Shown here: one piece after another, positions 56,078 to 64,000 of the stretch | Numbering within the stretch: position 1 is the stretch's first letter | How the letters are laid out: each line of letters starts with the position of its first letter | Source of the DNA: Symbiodinium microadriaticum | Taxonomy: Eukaryota > Sar > Dinophyceae > Suessiales > Symbiodiniaceae | Assembly (NCBI GenBank): GCA_001939145.1 | Contig: LSRX01001165.1 | Location: forward strand, 108,969-172,968 | Reading direction: 5' to 3' | Length of the DNA: 64,000 nucleotides | Made by a program: the position numbers and the translations under genes | Notes under the pieces: model-generated | Seen by the model: only the letters and a program-made list of their open reading frames with translations | Databases searched by the model: none | What the model was told of the DNA's origin: nothing

Positions 56078-56725
56078 GTATGTGTATGTGTATGTGTATG
56101 TATATGTATATATATATATATATATGCATAAACACGTACATCTGCGGGCCTATTATTTTTGGGGCCGAGAGGTTTGGCCTCCGAGCCGGCCCGTTCATCG
56201 GCTAAACAGCTTAGACTTTCACTTCTAGTTGGGGTCTGAAACTTACTTCCCCAATAAGACAGGGAATAAAAGGTTAATACTACTAAATTATAAGAACCCA
56301 AGAAGTTTAAAGGTTGGGTATTGGAGAACTAAAGATAGCCTCTAGAACCGAATTAAGGAGCCAGAACTCTAAACCATAGACCCAAAACCACACAGAATGT
56401 ACAGCAAACTGTAATTTCAACTTCCCCTGAGTTAATCAGAGAACCCTCCGCACCAATGACGACCTTAAGAAAACGGCGCCTTCAAATCGAATCCCAACGC
56501 TCTACAGCATGTAATCCCTCCTGGAGCCCTGAACCGAAGCTCTTTCAATAGGCCGGCTACTCGAAACGAACACGTCTTCTCCATATAGATCAAGCTGTGG
56601 TTTAGGTTTAACGTGTAGGGTGTAGCGAGCTCAGAGAGTAAAGGTTCTTCCATGGGCTACGTAAGGCGAACTGGCACTTTTTCTCCCCCACCTGGGCGAT
56701 ATTGTCGTGCGCCAGCAGCTGTAGC
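47432..56725 (-). CDS. Protein kinase, multi-exon, partial model
   Basis: Minus-strand exons give kinase motifs in the correct order: 56692-56725 ([11 protein letters not shown], helix C/beta4 side, GT donor); about 55329-55352 (VFEIFQDA, beta4); 54691-54788 ([17 protein letters not shown], then [11 protein letters not shown]; hinge and helix D; GC donor); 53255-53296 ([14 protein letters not shown], helix E); 52238-52285 ([16 protein letters not shown], catalytic loop; GT donor); 47432-47481 ([19 protein letters not shown] motif). Junction TE|DWW is in phase. The catalytic loop has Cys where most kinases have the Arg of HRD, but Asp and Lys are kept. The exon for the EPN segment after HCDIK, the glycine loop, VAIK lysine and C-lobe were not found. 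Exon-like frames at 57030-57110 (RHRSRLSDQASTKM) and 58030-58095 (AAGIEELQEEFQTPRGSQ) may be its N-terminal part. Family A, C and E elements fill the introns. Confidence 0.7.
48501..48610. mobile_element. MITE-like element, family C
   Basis: ACGGTTGACGATATAAATCC at left and ATTTGCATCATCAGCAGTAT at right. Confidence 0.75.
48722..48935. mobile_element. Family A element split by a nested family C element
   Basis: Left half of family A (ACTTAGATGCTGAGTTCATA to AAAACGTGTAAA) ends at about 48812. The right part (GTGCACTCATTCTGCTACGA) resumes at about 48920. Confidence 0.75.
48813..48919. mobile_element. Nested MITE-like element, family C
   Basis: CTGTTGATGATATAAATCCT and AGGATTTATACCATCAACCG are inverted termini of a complete family C copy. 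Confidence 0.8.
49260..49500. repeat. Telomere-like CCCTAAA array
   Basis: Over 25 units including CCCCTAAATC and CGCTACACCCCTAAATC variants. Confidence 0.85.
49505..49612. mobile_element. MITE-like element, family E
   Basis: Right arm TAATTTAGAGAACTACCCA intact; left arm diverged; core AGTACGGCACC conserved. Confidence 0.7.
50105..50165. repeat. Head-to-head telomere-like repeats
   Basis: CCCTAAACCCC is followed directly by AAGGGTTTAGGGTTTAGGG and then again by AAACCCTGAATTCCC. Confidence 0.75.
50883..51182 (+). CDS. Candidate 3' exons with a family A element between or inside
   Basis: The plus strand reads [20 protein letters not shown], then either splices 50946-51047 (GTTGCTGAG to CTACTACGCAG, 102 nt) or reads straight through the element, and continues [20 protein letters not shown] to GCGLVRA and TAA at 51180-51182. 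Both routes keep the frame because the element is 102 nt and has no stop. The minus strand is also open in places ([17 protein letters not shown]), so the strand is not fully settled. Confidence 0.4.
   Translation, partial: RGKSFFTGDPVIALSKGFARLVAEFMSKSVHCQFYNIRDHIVPKSLKRSHSATTQVCKSNVKVVDLKAFSSREATKLSRLRDGVLSSSKALNGCGLVRA
50942..51043. mobile_element. MITE-like element, family A
   Basis: CTTAGTTGCTGAGTTCATGA at left and GTAGTCATTCAGCTACT at right, with ACG duplicated at the edges. Confidence 0.8.
51338..51845 (-). CDS. Candidate exons, unknown protein
   Basis: One frame from an ATG at 51845 reads [19 protein letters not shown] and [13 protein letters not shown] second, overlapping frame reads [19 protein letters not shown], later [15 protein letters not shown] and [16 protein letters not shown] to a stop at 51338. 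A splice or one-base shift near 51640 would join them. It lies inside the kinase interval on the same strand and could be part of it, but no kinase motif is seen. Confidence 0.35.
52877..52987. mobile_element. MITE-like element, family F
   Basis: GCCCAGAGACTCCAATACCC and GGTATTGGGCCCTCTGGG termini, inverted, with a palindromic AT-rich core. Confidence 0.8.
53527..53637. mobile_element. MITE-like element, family E
   Basis: ACATGGGTGCTTCTCTACATT at left and CTAATTTGGAGAACTACCC at right; core AAATAGTACGGCACCC. Confidence 0.75.
54570..54672. repeat. Near-perfect CCCTAAA array
   Basis: About 13 CCCTAAA units with occasional CCCTAA; the most regular telomere-like tract in the window. Confidence 0.9.
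54900..55075. repeat. Pyrimidine-rich low-complexity repeat
   Basis: CTCCTC, CTGCCTGCTTGC, CTACCTACC and TTCCTCCC units on the plus strand; the Pro/Ser/Leu frames are artefacts. Confidence 0.9.
55555..55555. other. Ambiguous base (N)
   Basis: A single N in a poly-C context. Confidence 0.95.
55624..55717. mobile_element. MITE-like element, family C
   Basis: ACGGTTGATGATATAAATCC and GCAGGATTTAAATCAGCAGC termini. Confidence 0.75.
55825..56128. repeat. (AT)n/(TATG)n/(TATATG)n microsatellite
   Basis: A long compound AT-rich repeat; Tyr/Val/Cys frames through it are not genes. Confidence 0.95.
56242..56331. mobile_element. MITE-like element, family D
   Basis: CTTACTTCCCCAATAAGACA at left and GGTATTGGAGAACTAAAG at right. 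Confidence 0.65.
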
Positions 56726-57404
56726 CTCAGGTAGAGCGGAAGTGAGTGGGCGTGAAGCAAGGTCGTGACTGCTACGATCCCAGTTCGCAATACAGAGCTC
56801 TTGCTTTAACCTGCTGATGCAATCTCCTGATCCCGTAAAGAGGGTTTAGGGCTCAGGCTGGCGCCGGGATTTTAAAGCTTTTTGAGGGCCTAAGCCTAGC
56901 TTGTGTTTAGGGGCTGGGTAGCACAGTCTGCGTTGCAATAGTTCTTCTTACCATTTTCATGCCTGCTGTTTTGCCTGTGAAGGTTTGCGATGCCGAAAGA
57001 CATTTCATCTTTGAGGCGCTTGCTGAAGGGCTCTGCCTTTTGGGGAGTTAGGAACCATCTTCGTGCTTGCTTGGTCCGAGAGCCGGGAGCGATGGCGTTT
57101 TGTAGTGATTGTAGTTGCTGCATAGAGACACAGAAATCCCGCAAGCAAGCATCGACACCTAACTTCTTGGTCGTTAACTATCTGCCCAGACGCCTGGGAG
57201 GATTCGAAAACCAGATCGCTTAAAGGGGGGTGTCTCGGGCTTTCAGAAGTAGTAAAGCTAGCAAAGGTTGTCACATTAGGCAGGCTACTTTCTAGATCCT
57301 CCGCAAACTCTGGCTAAACCCAAAGCCCTAAACGGCTAAACCCCGCACACTGCATCGTAAACCCTAGACCCCCTAAACCCCAAAAGACCCACCGCTTCAA
57401 GGAA

Positions 57405-57407
<3 letters not shown>

Positions 57408-57435
<28 letters not shown>

Positions 57436-57476
57436 GATAGATAGATAGATAGATAGGTAGATAGATAGATAGATTC
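57408..57476. repeat. (AT)n(GATA)n microsatellite
   Basis: AT run followed by about 11 GATA units. Confidence 0.95.
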
Positions 57477-57534
57477 CATAGTAAGGAACCCTAACAAGGT
57501 TGGTCTTGTTGTCGGCTACAAGTAGCCCCCACAC

Positions 57535-58020
57535 CCCTAAACCCCTCAACCCTAAACCCCAACACACCTAAACCCAAACCCCTAAACCCCAACACCCCTA
57601 AAACGCTAAGCCCTAAACCCCAACATCCCCTAAACCCCTAAAGCCTAAAACCCCTAAATCCTAAACCCAAAGCCCCCAGAACCCAACACCCCTAAACCCA
57701 AAACCCCCAGAACCCAACACCCCTAAACCCCTAAAGCCTAAAAACCCTAAGTCCTAAACCGAAAGCCCCTAAACCCAAAACCCCCAGAACCCAACACCCC
57801 TAAACCCCTAAAGCCTAAAAATCCTAAGTCCTAAACCCAAAGCCCCTAAACCCCAAAACCCCCAGAACCCAACACCCCTAAACCCCTAAACCCCTAAAGC
57901 CTAAAACCCCTAAGTCCTAAACCCAAAGCCCCCAGAACCCAACACCCCTAAACCCCTAAAGCCTAAAAATCCTAAGTCCTAAACCCAAAGCCCCTAAACC
58001 CAAAACCCTCCGAACCCCAA
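57535..58020. repeat. Telomere-like array with about 77-bp higher-order unit
   Basis: CCCCTAAA-type DNA in which CCCCCAGAACCCAACACCCC recurs at about 57673, 57704, 57781, 57859 and 57929, spacing 31, 77, 78 and 70 bp. Confidence 0.9.
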
Positions 58021-58334
58021 AGCCCCTTCTGGGATCCCCGGGGCGTCTGAAACTCTTCCTGGAGCTCCTCGATGCCTGCTGCACTCATCCTGGCTTTGGT
58101 TTAGGGTTTAGGGTTCTAGGGTTTAGGGTTTAGGGCTTTTTTAAAGATATCTTTGATTTTTGTGCTTAGGGACTAGGGTGATTCGGGTTTGAAAGTTTCG
58201 GGGTTTGGGTTTTAAAAGGACTCCTTCGTTTTTATTCTAAAGCTTCTTTCTGCGTCCAGGATTCGGGCTTTGAGGTTTTGGGCCTTAGGGTTTTAAAGTC
58301 TAGGCTTCAGGATTTGGGGCTCAAAGTTGCGGCT

Positions 58335-58470
58335 TGTGGGGGTTTAGGGGTTTAGGGTTTAGGGGTTTAGGGGTTTAGGGTTTGGGGGTTTTAGGGGTTT
58401 AGGGGTTTTAGGGGTTTAGGGGTTTAGGGTTGAAGGGATTAGTGGTCTAGGGTTTCGGGGTTTGGCGATT
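58335..58470. repeat. Telomere-like TTTAGGGG tract
   Basis: TTTAGGGG units opposite in orientation to the array at 57535-58020; exon-like unique DNA lies between them (58030-58095). Confidence 0.8.
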
Positions 58471-58599
58471 AGGGTCTACGGTTTAGGCTGTAGGACTTCG
58501 GGGGGTGTGGTCTTGTTCTACAGGGGCTTTTTGGTTGTCGGGTTTCTGTGCAACAGGGATATGTCAACATCTTTATCTGCATATACATATCTAGCTCTT

Positions 58600-58626
58600 A
58601 TCTCTCTCTCTCTCTATATATATATA

Positions 58627-58666
<40 letters not shown>
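58600..58666. repeat. (CT)n(AT)n microsatellite
   Basis: CTCTCTCT followed by AT repeats with ACATAC interruptions. Confidence 0.95.
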
Positions 58667-58679
58667 GTATCTGATTTTC

Positions 58680-60060
58680 TTCATGCTGCCACAATAGCAG
58701 AACCCACAATCCTGAACTCAACACCCCCATGCCTGTCGTAGGAGTCGTGAACTCTCGGCTGTCGCAGATCCCGAAGCCCTGAGAGTTGATAAATCCCAAG
58801 TCCCTGAAGCCCTGACGCGAAGCGGAAAAACCGTGAAACATACTTGCGCCCGGGTTCGGTTTTCGTGCTTTTTAAGACTTTAAGTTTGAGGAGTAGGGTC
58901 AGTTGGGTTTGGTTTTCGTCTCTTCAGATTTTGAATTTGGGGAGTAGGGTCAGGGTGACTCTTCGAGTGGAAGAAGCGCTTGCAAGCCATGCTGGCCCCA
59001 CGTGTCTTTCTTCAAGCACTTGACCTGGAGCAGCGGGAACAAACGGCTTGGGGTTAAGGGCTTAGGGTTTGTGGGAAAATTGCATTTCCCACAGCACCGA
59101 CAACAATATCATCGTTGTGATGATGGCAGTGGTAGCTGAGGTAATGTTGACTGTGGGGTCGTGTTGCGCTCGTGATAGCCGTGTGCATTTTAACGCCAAA
59201 GTTACTATGCTCAAATCAGGTAGTAAGCCACTGCCTGATTTCGACTATGCAGGGATTTTGTACACCTTGAAACGCTGTAAAGCCATTGCAACCAGCCTCC
59301 TTGCTGCAGGGGTCTCAATCGTTAGCATAGGGCCCAGGGTTTTGGGTCACCAATACAAGCCCACACTTTCGTGGACTTAACATGCAAACACTGCAAGCGA
59401 AAGCCTTAAAGGGCAGAACACATAGAAATTTGAACATGTCCTTATCTAAGCCGATATTGCTACGTAAAGGATTGGAAACAAGGCCCAAAAACACACAAGC
59501 TTGCGGCTTGGCCCCATCTTAAGCCATGCAGTGCCAAGAAAAGGAGACAAACATGTAGAATTTCTGAAGGCCGATTCCTCGAACAAGGCCCCGTCAGAAT
59601 CAAATTCAGAAATGGATGTCAACAGGATGTCAACAGACAGAACAGCACATCTAATGGCAAGACAAGGTCCCAAAAATATAACATTCGCGAGCAAGGCCCT
59701 ATTCGAAGCCATGCAATTCTGAGGAACCTGTTTCATCCCTCTGGTTTGGCAGACTTCTGAACCATGCCTAGAAGTAGAAGTTGTAGCTCCTTGTTAAATC
59801 GTGTAGAAGAAGGAAACATTCTAGTCCTAATAACCAGCTAGAAGAGAGGTCTTCGTTACACCCATCCAGGAGACATCCCGGATATAACGGTCGGATACTT
59901 TCTTGTGAGCATGTTTTTGACACAGCCCTACTAAGGTTTCTTGAAAGGCTCGGGATTCTCAACAGTTGTGAACTCGCAGTAGTATTCCGTCATGGTCCCT
60001 GTATAACTCTAGTATGATATACGCAGCAATCCCTATTCTAGTCAGTAAGGGCCCCTTGCA
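58680..60060. other. Stretch without a supported gene
   Basis: Mostly unique DNA with short open frames on both strands; none had splice or domain support. Confidence 0.4.
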
Positions 60061-60077
60061 GTACTACTGCTCACCAT

Positions 60078-60176
60078 ATTAGGGGCTGAGTATCCTGGCC
60101 CAAAAAAAGGTTTAACCTCTCAACTTATAGTAGGGTTATATACGCCCCAAAAGGTTATAAAGGTTACCTACTCAGC
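60078..60176. mobile_element. Family B element with 13-bp target duplication
   Basis: GGGGCTGAGTATCC at left and GGTTACCTACTCAGC at right. TACTGCTCACCAT occurs at 60065-60077 and 60177-60189. Confidence 0.85.
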
Positions 60177-60238
60177 TACTGCTCACCATTGATGGGGCGC
60201 CTCCAGGAAGCCGGGAACGGGAGTCTGCTACCCCAAAG

Positions 60239-60345
60239 CCTACCTGGACCCCAAAGAACCTACCTTTTTAGGGTTTAGGGCTTAGGGGGTTTAGGGGGTT
60301 TAGGGGTTTAGGGTTTAGGGGGTTTAGGGGTTTAGGATTTATGAG
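60239..60345. repeat. Half family J element running into a TTTAGGG array
   Basis: CCTGGACCCCAAAGAACC begins a family J arm, which then becomes TTTAGGGGG units instead of the second arm. Confidence 0.65.
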
Positions 60346-60372
60346 TGTTGGGAGTTTGGGATTCAGGGTTTG

Positions 60373-60468
60373 CCTGGACCCCAAAGAATCTACCTGTTTA
60401 GGGTTCCTTATTATGATGTCCTTATATAAGTCCTTAAAAAGGTAGGTTCTTTGGGGTCTAGGTAAAGC
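60373..60468. mobile_element. MITE-like element, family J
   Basis: CCTGGACCCCAAAGAATCTA and AGGTTCTTTGGGGTCTAGG are inverted termini of a 96-bp hairpin. Confidence 0.8.
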
Positions 60469-60756
60469 CTAAAGCCCTAAACCAAATGCCACGAAATCCA
60501 AGCCCTGAAAACCTCAAGACAGAGATATTTTAAACTACTAAGTGCCCTAAACCCTGCAACCTAAAATCCTAAACCAGAAATCCTGAACTACCTAAACACT
60601 TAGTCTCACTTGATCCTAAAGTCCTGGGCCCTAAACCTAAACCCCCTAAAGCCCTGACGCCCTGGATAATTCTGCTGCAGCCCCCCGTTCCTAAACCTGA
60701 AATCCTAAACTACCACCTTAAGCCCAACGCCCTAAAATCCTAGACCCCTAAAGCCG

Positions 60757-60857
60757 TTAGTTGCTGAGTTCATAAGCACAGAAAGGTGTACACTTTTAGT
60801 TCCATAAGGGATCAGACTATCCCAAAAAGCTTAACGTGTACTCATTCAGCTAATAAG
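60757..60857. mobile_element. MITE-like element, family A
   Basis: TTAGTTGCTGAGTTCATAAG at left and GTACTCATTCAGCTAATAA at right. Confidence 0.8.
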
Positions 60858-61010
60858 AGCCGCAGCTTTGGAGTCCCAAATCCTGAAGCCTGTTTAGGGT
60901 TTAGGGTTTAGGGATCCTGAAGCCTAGACTTTGCAACCCTAAACCCTAAATTCCTAAACTACTAGACCAGGGAGCTTAACCCTAAACCCTCAACCCGACA
61001 ACCCTAAACT

Positions 61011-61112
61011 GACTTCCCCAAGAAGCCAGGGAAATAGAAGGTTAAAGTTTCAGGTTACTATTAAATCATAAGAACCCAAAAAAGTTTAAAGGTTGGGTAT
61101 TGGAGAACTAAG
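61011..61112. mobile_element. MITE-like element, family D
   Basis: GACTTCCCCAAGAAGCCAGG at left and GGTATTGGAGAACTAAG at right. Confidence 0.7.
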
Positions 61113-61414
61113 TAAAGCCCTAAGAAGCAGGGATTCTGCTGCTCAGCCCCTCGCGCAGAACTCACGGCCGGTCGGATCCTGTCCCAAGAGCTGTTGGACA
61201 GCTTGGTTTCCGTTACCAAAGGGTTCCCGAGGGCTGTTGGGGTTTTCGGATTTTTTTGAGGATTTTAAGGGCTTTGCTTTGGGTTTTCAGGGTTGAGGGT
61301 TTTCAGGATCTTTGGGCTTCGGCTTGCCAAAGGGGCCTTTGACAGGTCCCTTGTTGGGGTTTGCGCCAAGGTTCAAGGCTGAAGGGACTAGGGGTTTAGG
61401 GCTTAGGGTTTCTG

Positions 61415-61433
61415 CAGTAGCAGTAGCAGTAGC

Positions 61434-61488
<55 letters not shown>

Positions 61489-61516
61489 CTGCTACTGCTA
61501 CTACTGCTGCTGCTGT

Positions 61517-61548
<32 letters not shown>

Positions 61549-61615
61549 ATAACAGTAATAATAACAATAATAATAATAAATAATAAAAAATAAATAAATA
61601 ATAAATATAATAGTC
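61415..61615. repeat. (GTA)n/(CTA)n/(AAT)n microsatellite
   Basis: GTA units switch to the inverted TAC/CTG units near 61488 and then to AAT units; it can fold on itself. Confidence 0.95.
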
Positions 61616-61621
61616 ATAGAA

Positions 61622-61958
61622 TCAAGATGCGTCTTTCAGGTCGGTTAACCTCTCAAGGCTCAGGCTTGCCGCACAATGTTTTCGACTTCGGCTTTCAAAG
61701 GAGGTCTTCCTCGTCGACAGCTCTTGTGCCGACTGCTTTTCAATTCTCAGAGGTTCTGCCGGCCATCGTCCATACGGAATCCTTTGAAAACATCGGCGGA
61801 ACACGTGCACGCACTGCATAGGCATGTGCTGTACATGCCAGTTTCGGCATGGCTAGTAGGGATGCTGACTGGACAAAATTCCAATTGCGCAGCACTTACG
61901 GCGACACAGTCTGGACATTCCACTGTGCACAATCCCTGTGAAGAACAGTCTTCGCACG
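61622..61958 (-). CDS. Candidate exons of a second Cys-rich protein
   Basis: The minus strand reads SCEDCSSQGLCTVECPDCVA up to a perfect GTAAGT donor (exon end 61900). Further down it reads CVHVFRRCFQRIPYGRWPAE to about 61700 after an ATGCAG acceptor. The Cys density resembles the gene just upstream at 62133, on the same strand. The upstream exon boundary is uncertain because a TGA precedes it. Confidence 0.4.
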
Positions 61959-62017
61959 ATCAGGACCTTTGGGATGATATAGGGATTAGGGTACCCTAAA
62001 AAAGGCTAAGTGTTAGT

Positions 62018-62125
62018 TACTCTAGGAGCCTAAATCATTACCCATACTGTTTTGGGGTTCCATAATATAATTATAGTATAGTATACACCCAAGCCCTATT
62101 CTAACTATGAAGGCCTCTACATTAC
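62018..62125. mobile_element. MITE-like element, family H
   Basis: GAGCCTAAATCATTACCCAT at left, ATGAAGGCCTCTACATTA at right, TTTTGGGGTTCC core. Confidence 0.5.
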
Positions 62126-62132
62126 TCTACTA

Positions 62133-62953
62133 CTAGGGCAGAATCTCTCGGCGCTGACGGCCCTGGGCTTGGGCTGCTTCGCAAATCTTCGGTGAGTTGT
62201 AAATCCCGATGAGACAGCACTGTTCAGTGTAGCCCTGTGTGCCCTCACACCAGTACTGGCGGCACCTCTCATCCTTGCATGCCCGACATCCTTGTTCCAC
62301 ACACTCTATCTTTTCGGTGACGGCCCGCTGCAAACGAGTTTTGCAGCGATATGTCTCCGGCTCCGGTGCTTCTCGCTCGGTTTCGTCGCAGCAGGGAAGA
62401 ACTTCTTCTCCTTCACAAAGGTCGCAGAGGTCGGAGGGGTCCCCAATCCATCCTGTACTTGCATGAGCACAGCCGCATTTCTTTTCGAGACAAACGGTCA
62501 CTGCCTGCTCCCATTGACAGCTTTTCAACGCATCCCCCTGAAGGCCAGCACACTGGCATATCTGTGGAGGATGGCTCACGTTGTGCTGTGCGCAGCAGGC
62601 TGCAACGCGAGTTGAATCCTGCTGACAGAGCTGGCAGGACTCCCCCGAGCATGTTCAGCCTGTGCGCACGCTTTCACAGCCTCGGCAATGGCAGCATTCT
62701 CACACATGTCTGGCGGTGACGCCCCCGAGTGGTGATGCTTCTGGCAGCAGTCCTGGATTCTCTCTGTGTTCCTTTCGCAGAGGAAGTAGGGATCACCGGA
62801 GATGCCGTGGCAGCTTGTCGCCATGCAAGTCTTCACGTCCTGCTCCCAGGCGCAATTGTCAGGATTGGGAATGAGGACGTCGAACTCGTCGCAAAAACCG
62901 GCAGCCACGGCGCTGGCCAGTGCCAGGAGAAGCAACAGAGACACCACCGCCAT
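62133..62953 (-). CDS. Secreted Cys-rich tandem-repeat protein, frame broken once
   Basis: The ATG at 62951-62953 starts a clear signal peptide (MAVVSLLLLLALASAVAAG). Four modules of about 55 residues follow, each with an A-V-x-x-C start, a Cys-x(4)-Cys pair, a further Cys, CC, and a Pro-x-x-Cys end. Examples are CAWEQDVKTCMATSC with IQDCC and PPDMCE, and CQWEQAVTVCLEKKC with VLPCC. Module 2 changes frame: the first frame stops at 62576-62578, while the Cys pattern continues in the -1 frame from the CCCCC run at 62642-62646 to a TAG at 62130-62132. One base missing from that run explains it, either an assembly error or a real inactivating change. The four-module pattern is unbroken if both frames are considered together. 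Probably extracellular; no named family. The open frame to the stop is uninterrupted after the break. Confidence 0.75.
62642..62646. other. Homopolymer C run at the frame break
   Basis: Five C (G on the coding strand) where the Cys-rich frame shifts by one base. Confidence 0.6.
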
Positions 62954-62960
62954 GGAACTG

Positions 62961-63059
62961 AGGGGCCGATTACCTTAGCCCAAACAAGGTTAACCTTTTG
63001 AACTATAATAGGTTTTATATAAGCCCCAAAAGGTTAAAGGTTACCTACTCAGCCCCTAA
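62961..63059. mobile_element. Family B element just upstream of the Cys-rich gene
   Basis: GGGGCCGATTACCTTAGCCC at left and AAAGGTTACCTACTCAGCCC at right. On the gene strand it would give donor GTAACC and acceptor CCCCTCAG, 8 bp before the ATG: a possible 5' UTR intron. Confidence 0.75.
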
Positions 63060-64000
63060 GGGATGCTCCAAAGCCTGGCAGAGCCCAGGGTCCACGGTTT
63101 AGTCGCAGGGCTTTCCCTTGAGACGGAAGCTTCTCGCAAGCTGCCCTAAACCCTAAACCCTAAACCAGCTGGGCTACAGGAAACATCTACTTTTGATCCT
63201 TTCCCCGTGCCACATCCTATTAGAGGATCAAGGAGCTCGGTAAGTACGGTTATAAATATAGTAATCTAACCTCACTTAAGGTACACTATAACCCTTACAT
63301 ACTACGTCCCACGATCCCCCGGAAAAAGGAGCTGTTGATTGATCTTACTCTTACCCTCAACCCTAAACCCTAAACCCTATACCCTATACCCTATCCACTA
63401 AACTCAAAGCCCTGTGGGCCCACCACGCACTCTTCAGCTCTCAAGTTGGGATGCAAAGTTGAGTACTACCCTTTTTCCAGCGCCCTTACTGAAGCCCTTT
63501 ATAGATCCCTTTCAAGGGATCCTATTTCAGAGAGCTACCTACTACCCCTCTAGCACCCTTATAGAAACCCGTCTAGATCCCTTTAGACGCCCCTTTGAAG
63601 CGATCCTCAGCTTTTAGAGGTACCCATCTGCAAGACAATGCAAAGGGCAAATGCAGAAGCGAGAGAGGAGCGCCTCGAGTAGCGCAGCTGTGGTCCAAGA
63701 TGCTTTCCCTACATCCCTAAGGCTCCATGGACCCATATAGTCTAGACTTTGGCCTGAAAGTACCTAGATAGAACCCCCCCTAAGGCCTAAGCATACACGA
63801 CATGAGTACATGTAGGCTTCGGGTATCATTTGAGGAACGCCTTGCCCAACAGTAGCATTGGGTTTAGGAGTTGGCTTCGCAGGGGAAGGTGTATTGAAGG
63901 TTTGGTAGGCTGGGATTTTAAGGCGATGTGGGTATTTGGTATGAGATTCGTTGCTCGGCTTCCCTTCTTGTTTCCCCAACCCAAAACCCCAAAACCTTGA
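63060..64000. other. Window end without a supported gene
   Basis: Short telomere-like tracts at about 63144-63165 and 63360-63395, a degenerate family E-like patch at about 63466-63545, and unassigned unique DNA. Confidence 0.5.

Noticed and set aside
55717..56301. Tyr/Ile/His frames of 80-146 codons
   Set aside because: They come from AT and TATG repeats.
57535..58020. True telomere or chromosome end
   Set aside because: The arrays are degenerate, switch orientation and are embedded in gene-bearing DNA, so they are interstitial.

Overview
Organism. The window looks like nuclear DNA of a protist with a large, repeat-rich genome, most likely a dinoflagellate. This is inference, from four things seen together: degenerate TTTAGGG/CCCTAAA telomere-type repeats scattered everywhere; genes cut into very short GC3-rich exons; splice donors that appear to be GC or GA as often as GT; and hundreds of bases of simple repeat and roughly 100-bp inverted-repeat elements between exons. 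No tRNA, rRNA, CRISPR array or bacterial operon was seen.

Layout. 0-20 kb: short exon islands, mostly on the minus strand (1.3-2.0, 8.6-9.2 and 13.1-20.2 kb), among telomere-like tracts, microsatellites and MITE-like elements. 20.24-26.54 kb: a full-length non-LTR retrotransposon on the plus strand with two intact frames (ORF1; ORF2 with APE endonuclease, RNase H and reverse transcriptase), flanked by a probable 13-bp target duplication. 26.8-27.9 and 30.1 kb: plus-strand exons. 33.7-37.1 kb: minus-strand mini-genes, including a complete three-exon 72-residue gene model. 43.1-47.0 kb: a minus-strand multi-exon gene for a Cys-rich type I membrane protein. 47.4-56.7 kb: minus-strand exons of a protein kinase (beta4, GGDF hinge, DWWRGIF helix E, HCDIK catalytic loop, DFG). 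62.1-63.0 kb: a minus-strand secreted Cys-rich repeat protein with a one-base frame break. The rest is telomere-like arrays, microsatellites and inverted-repeat elements.

Main points. (1) The LINE carries 14 exact copies of the 11-mer GACCACACCGC, plus about 16 partial copies, spread over both ORFs and read in two different codon phases. This suggests selection or insertion at the nucleotide level, not a protein repeat. (2) The short inverted-repeat elements fall into about ten families. At least one (family I at 36435-36610) is exactly a spliceable intron with an AG|GT target duplication and a reading frame that stays open across it, so these elements behave like introners (intron-generating transposons). 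(3) Telomere-like tracts interrupt some of these elements, so they were added after the elements. Exon models were made by eye from open frames and splice dinucleotides and are provisional unless a domain confirms them.
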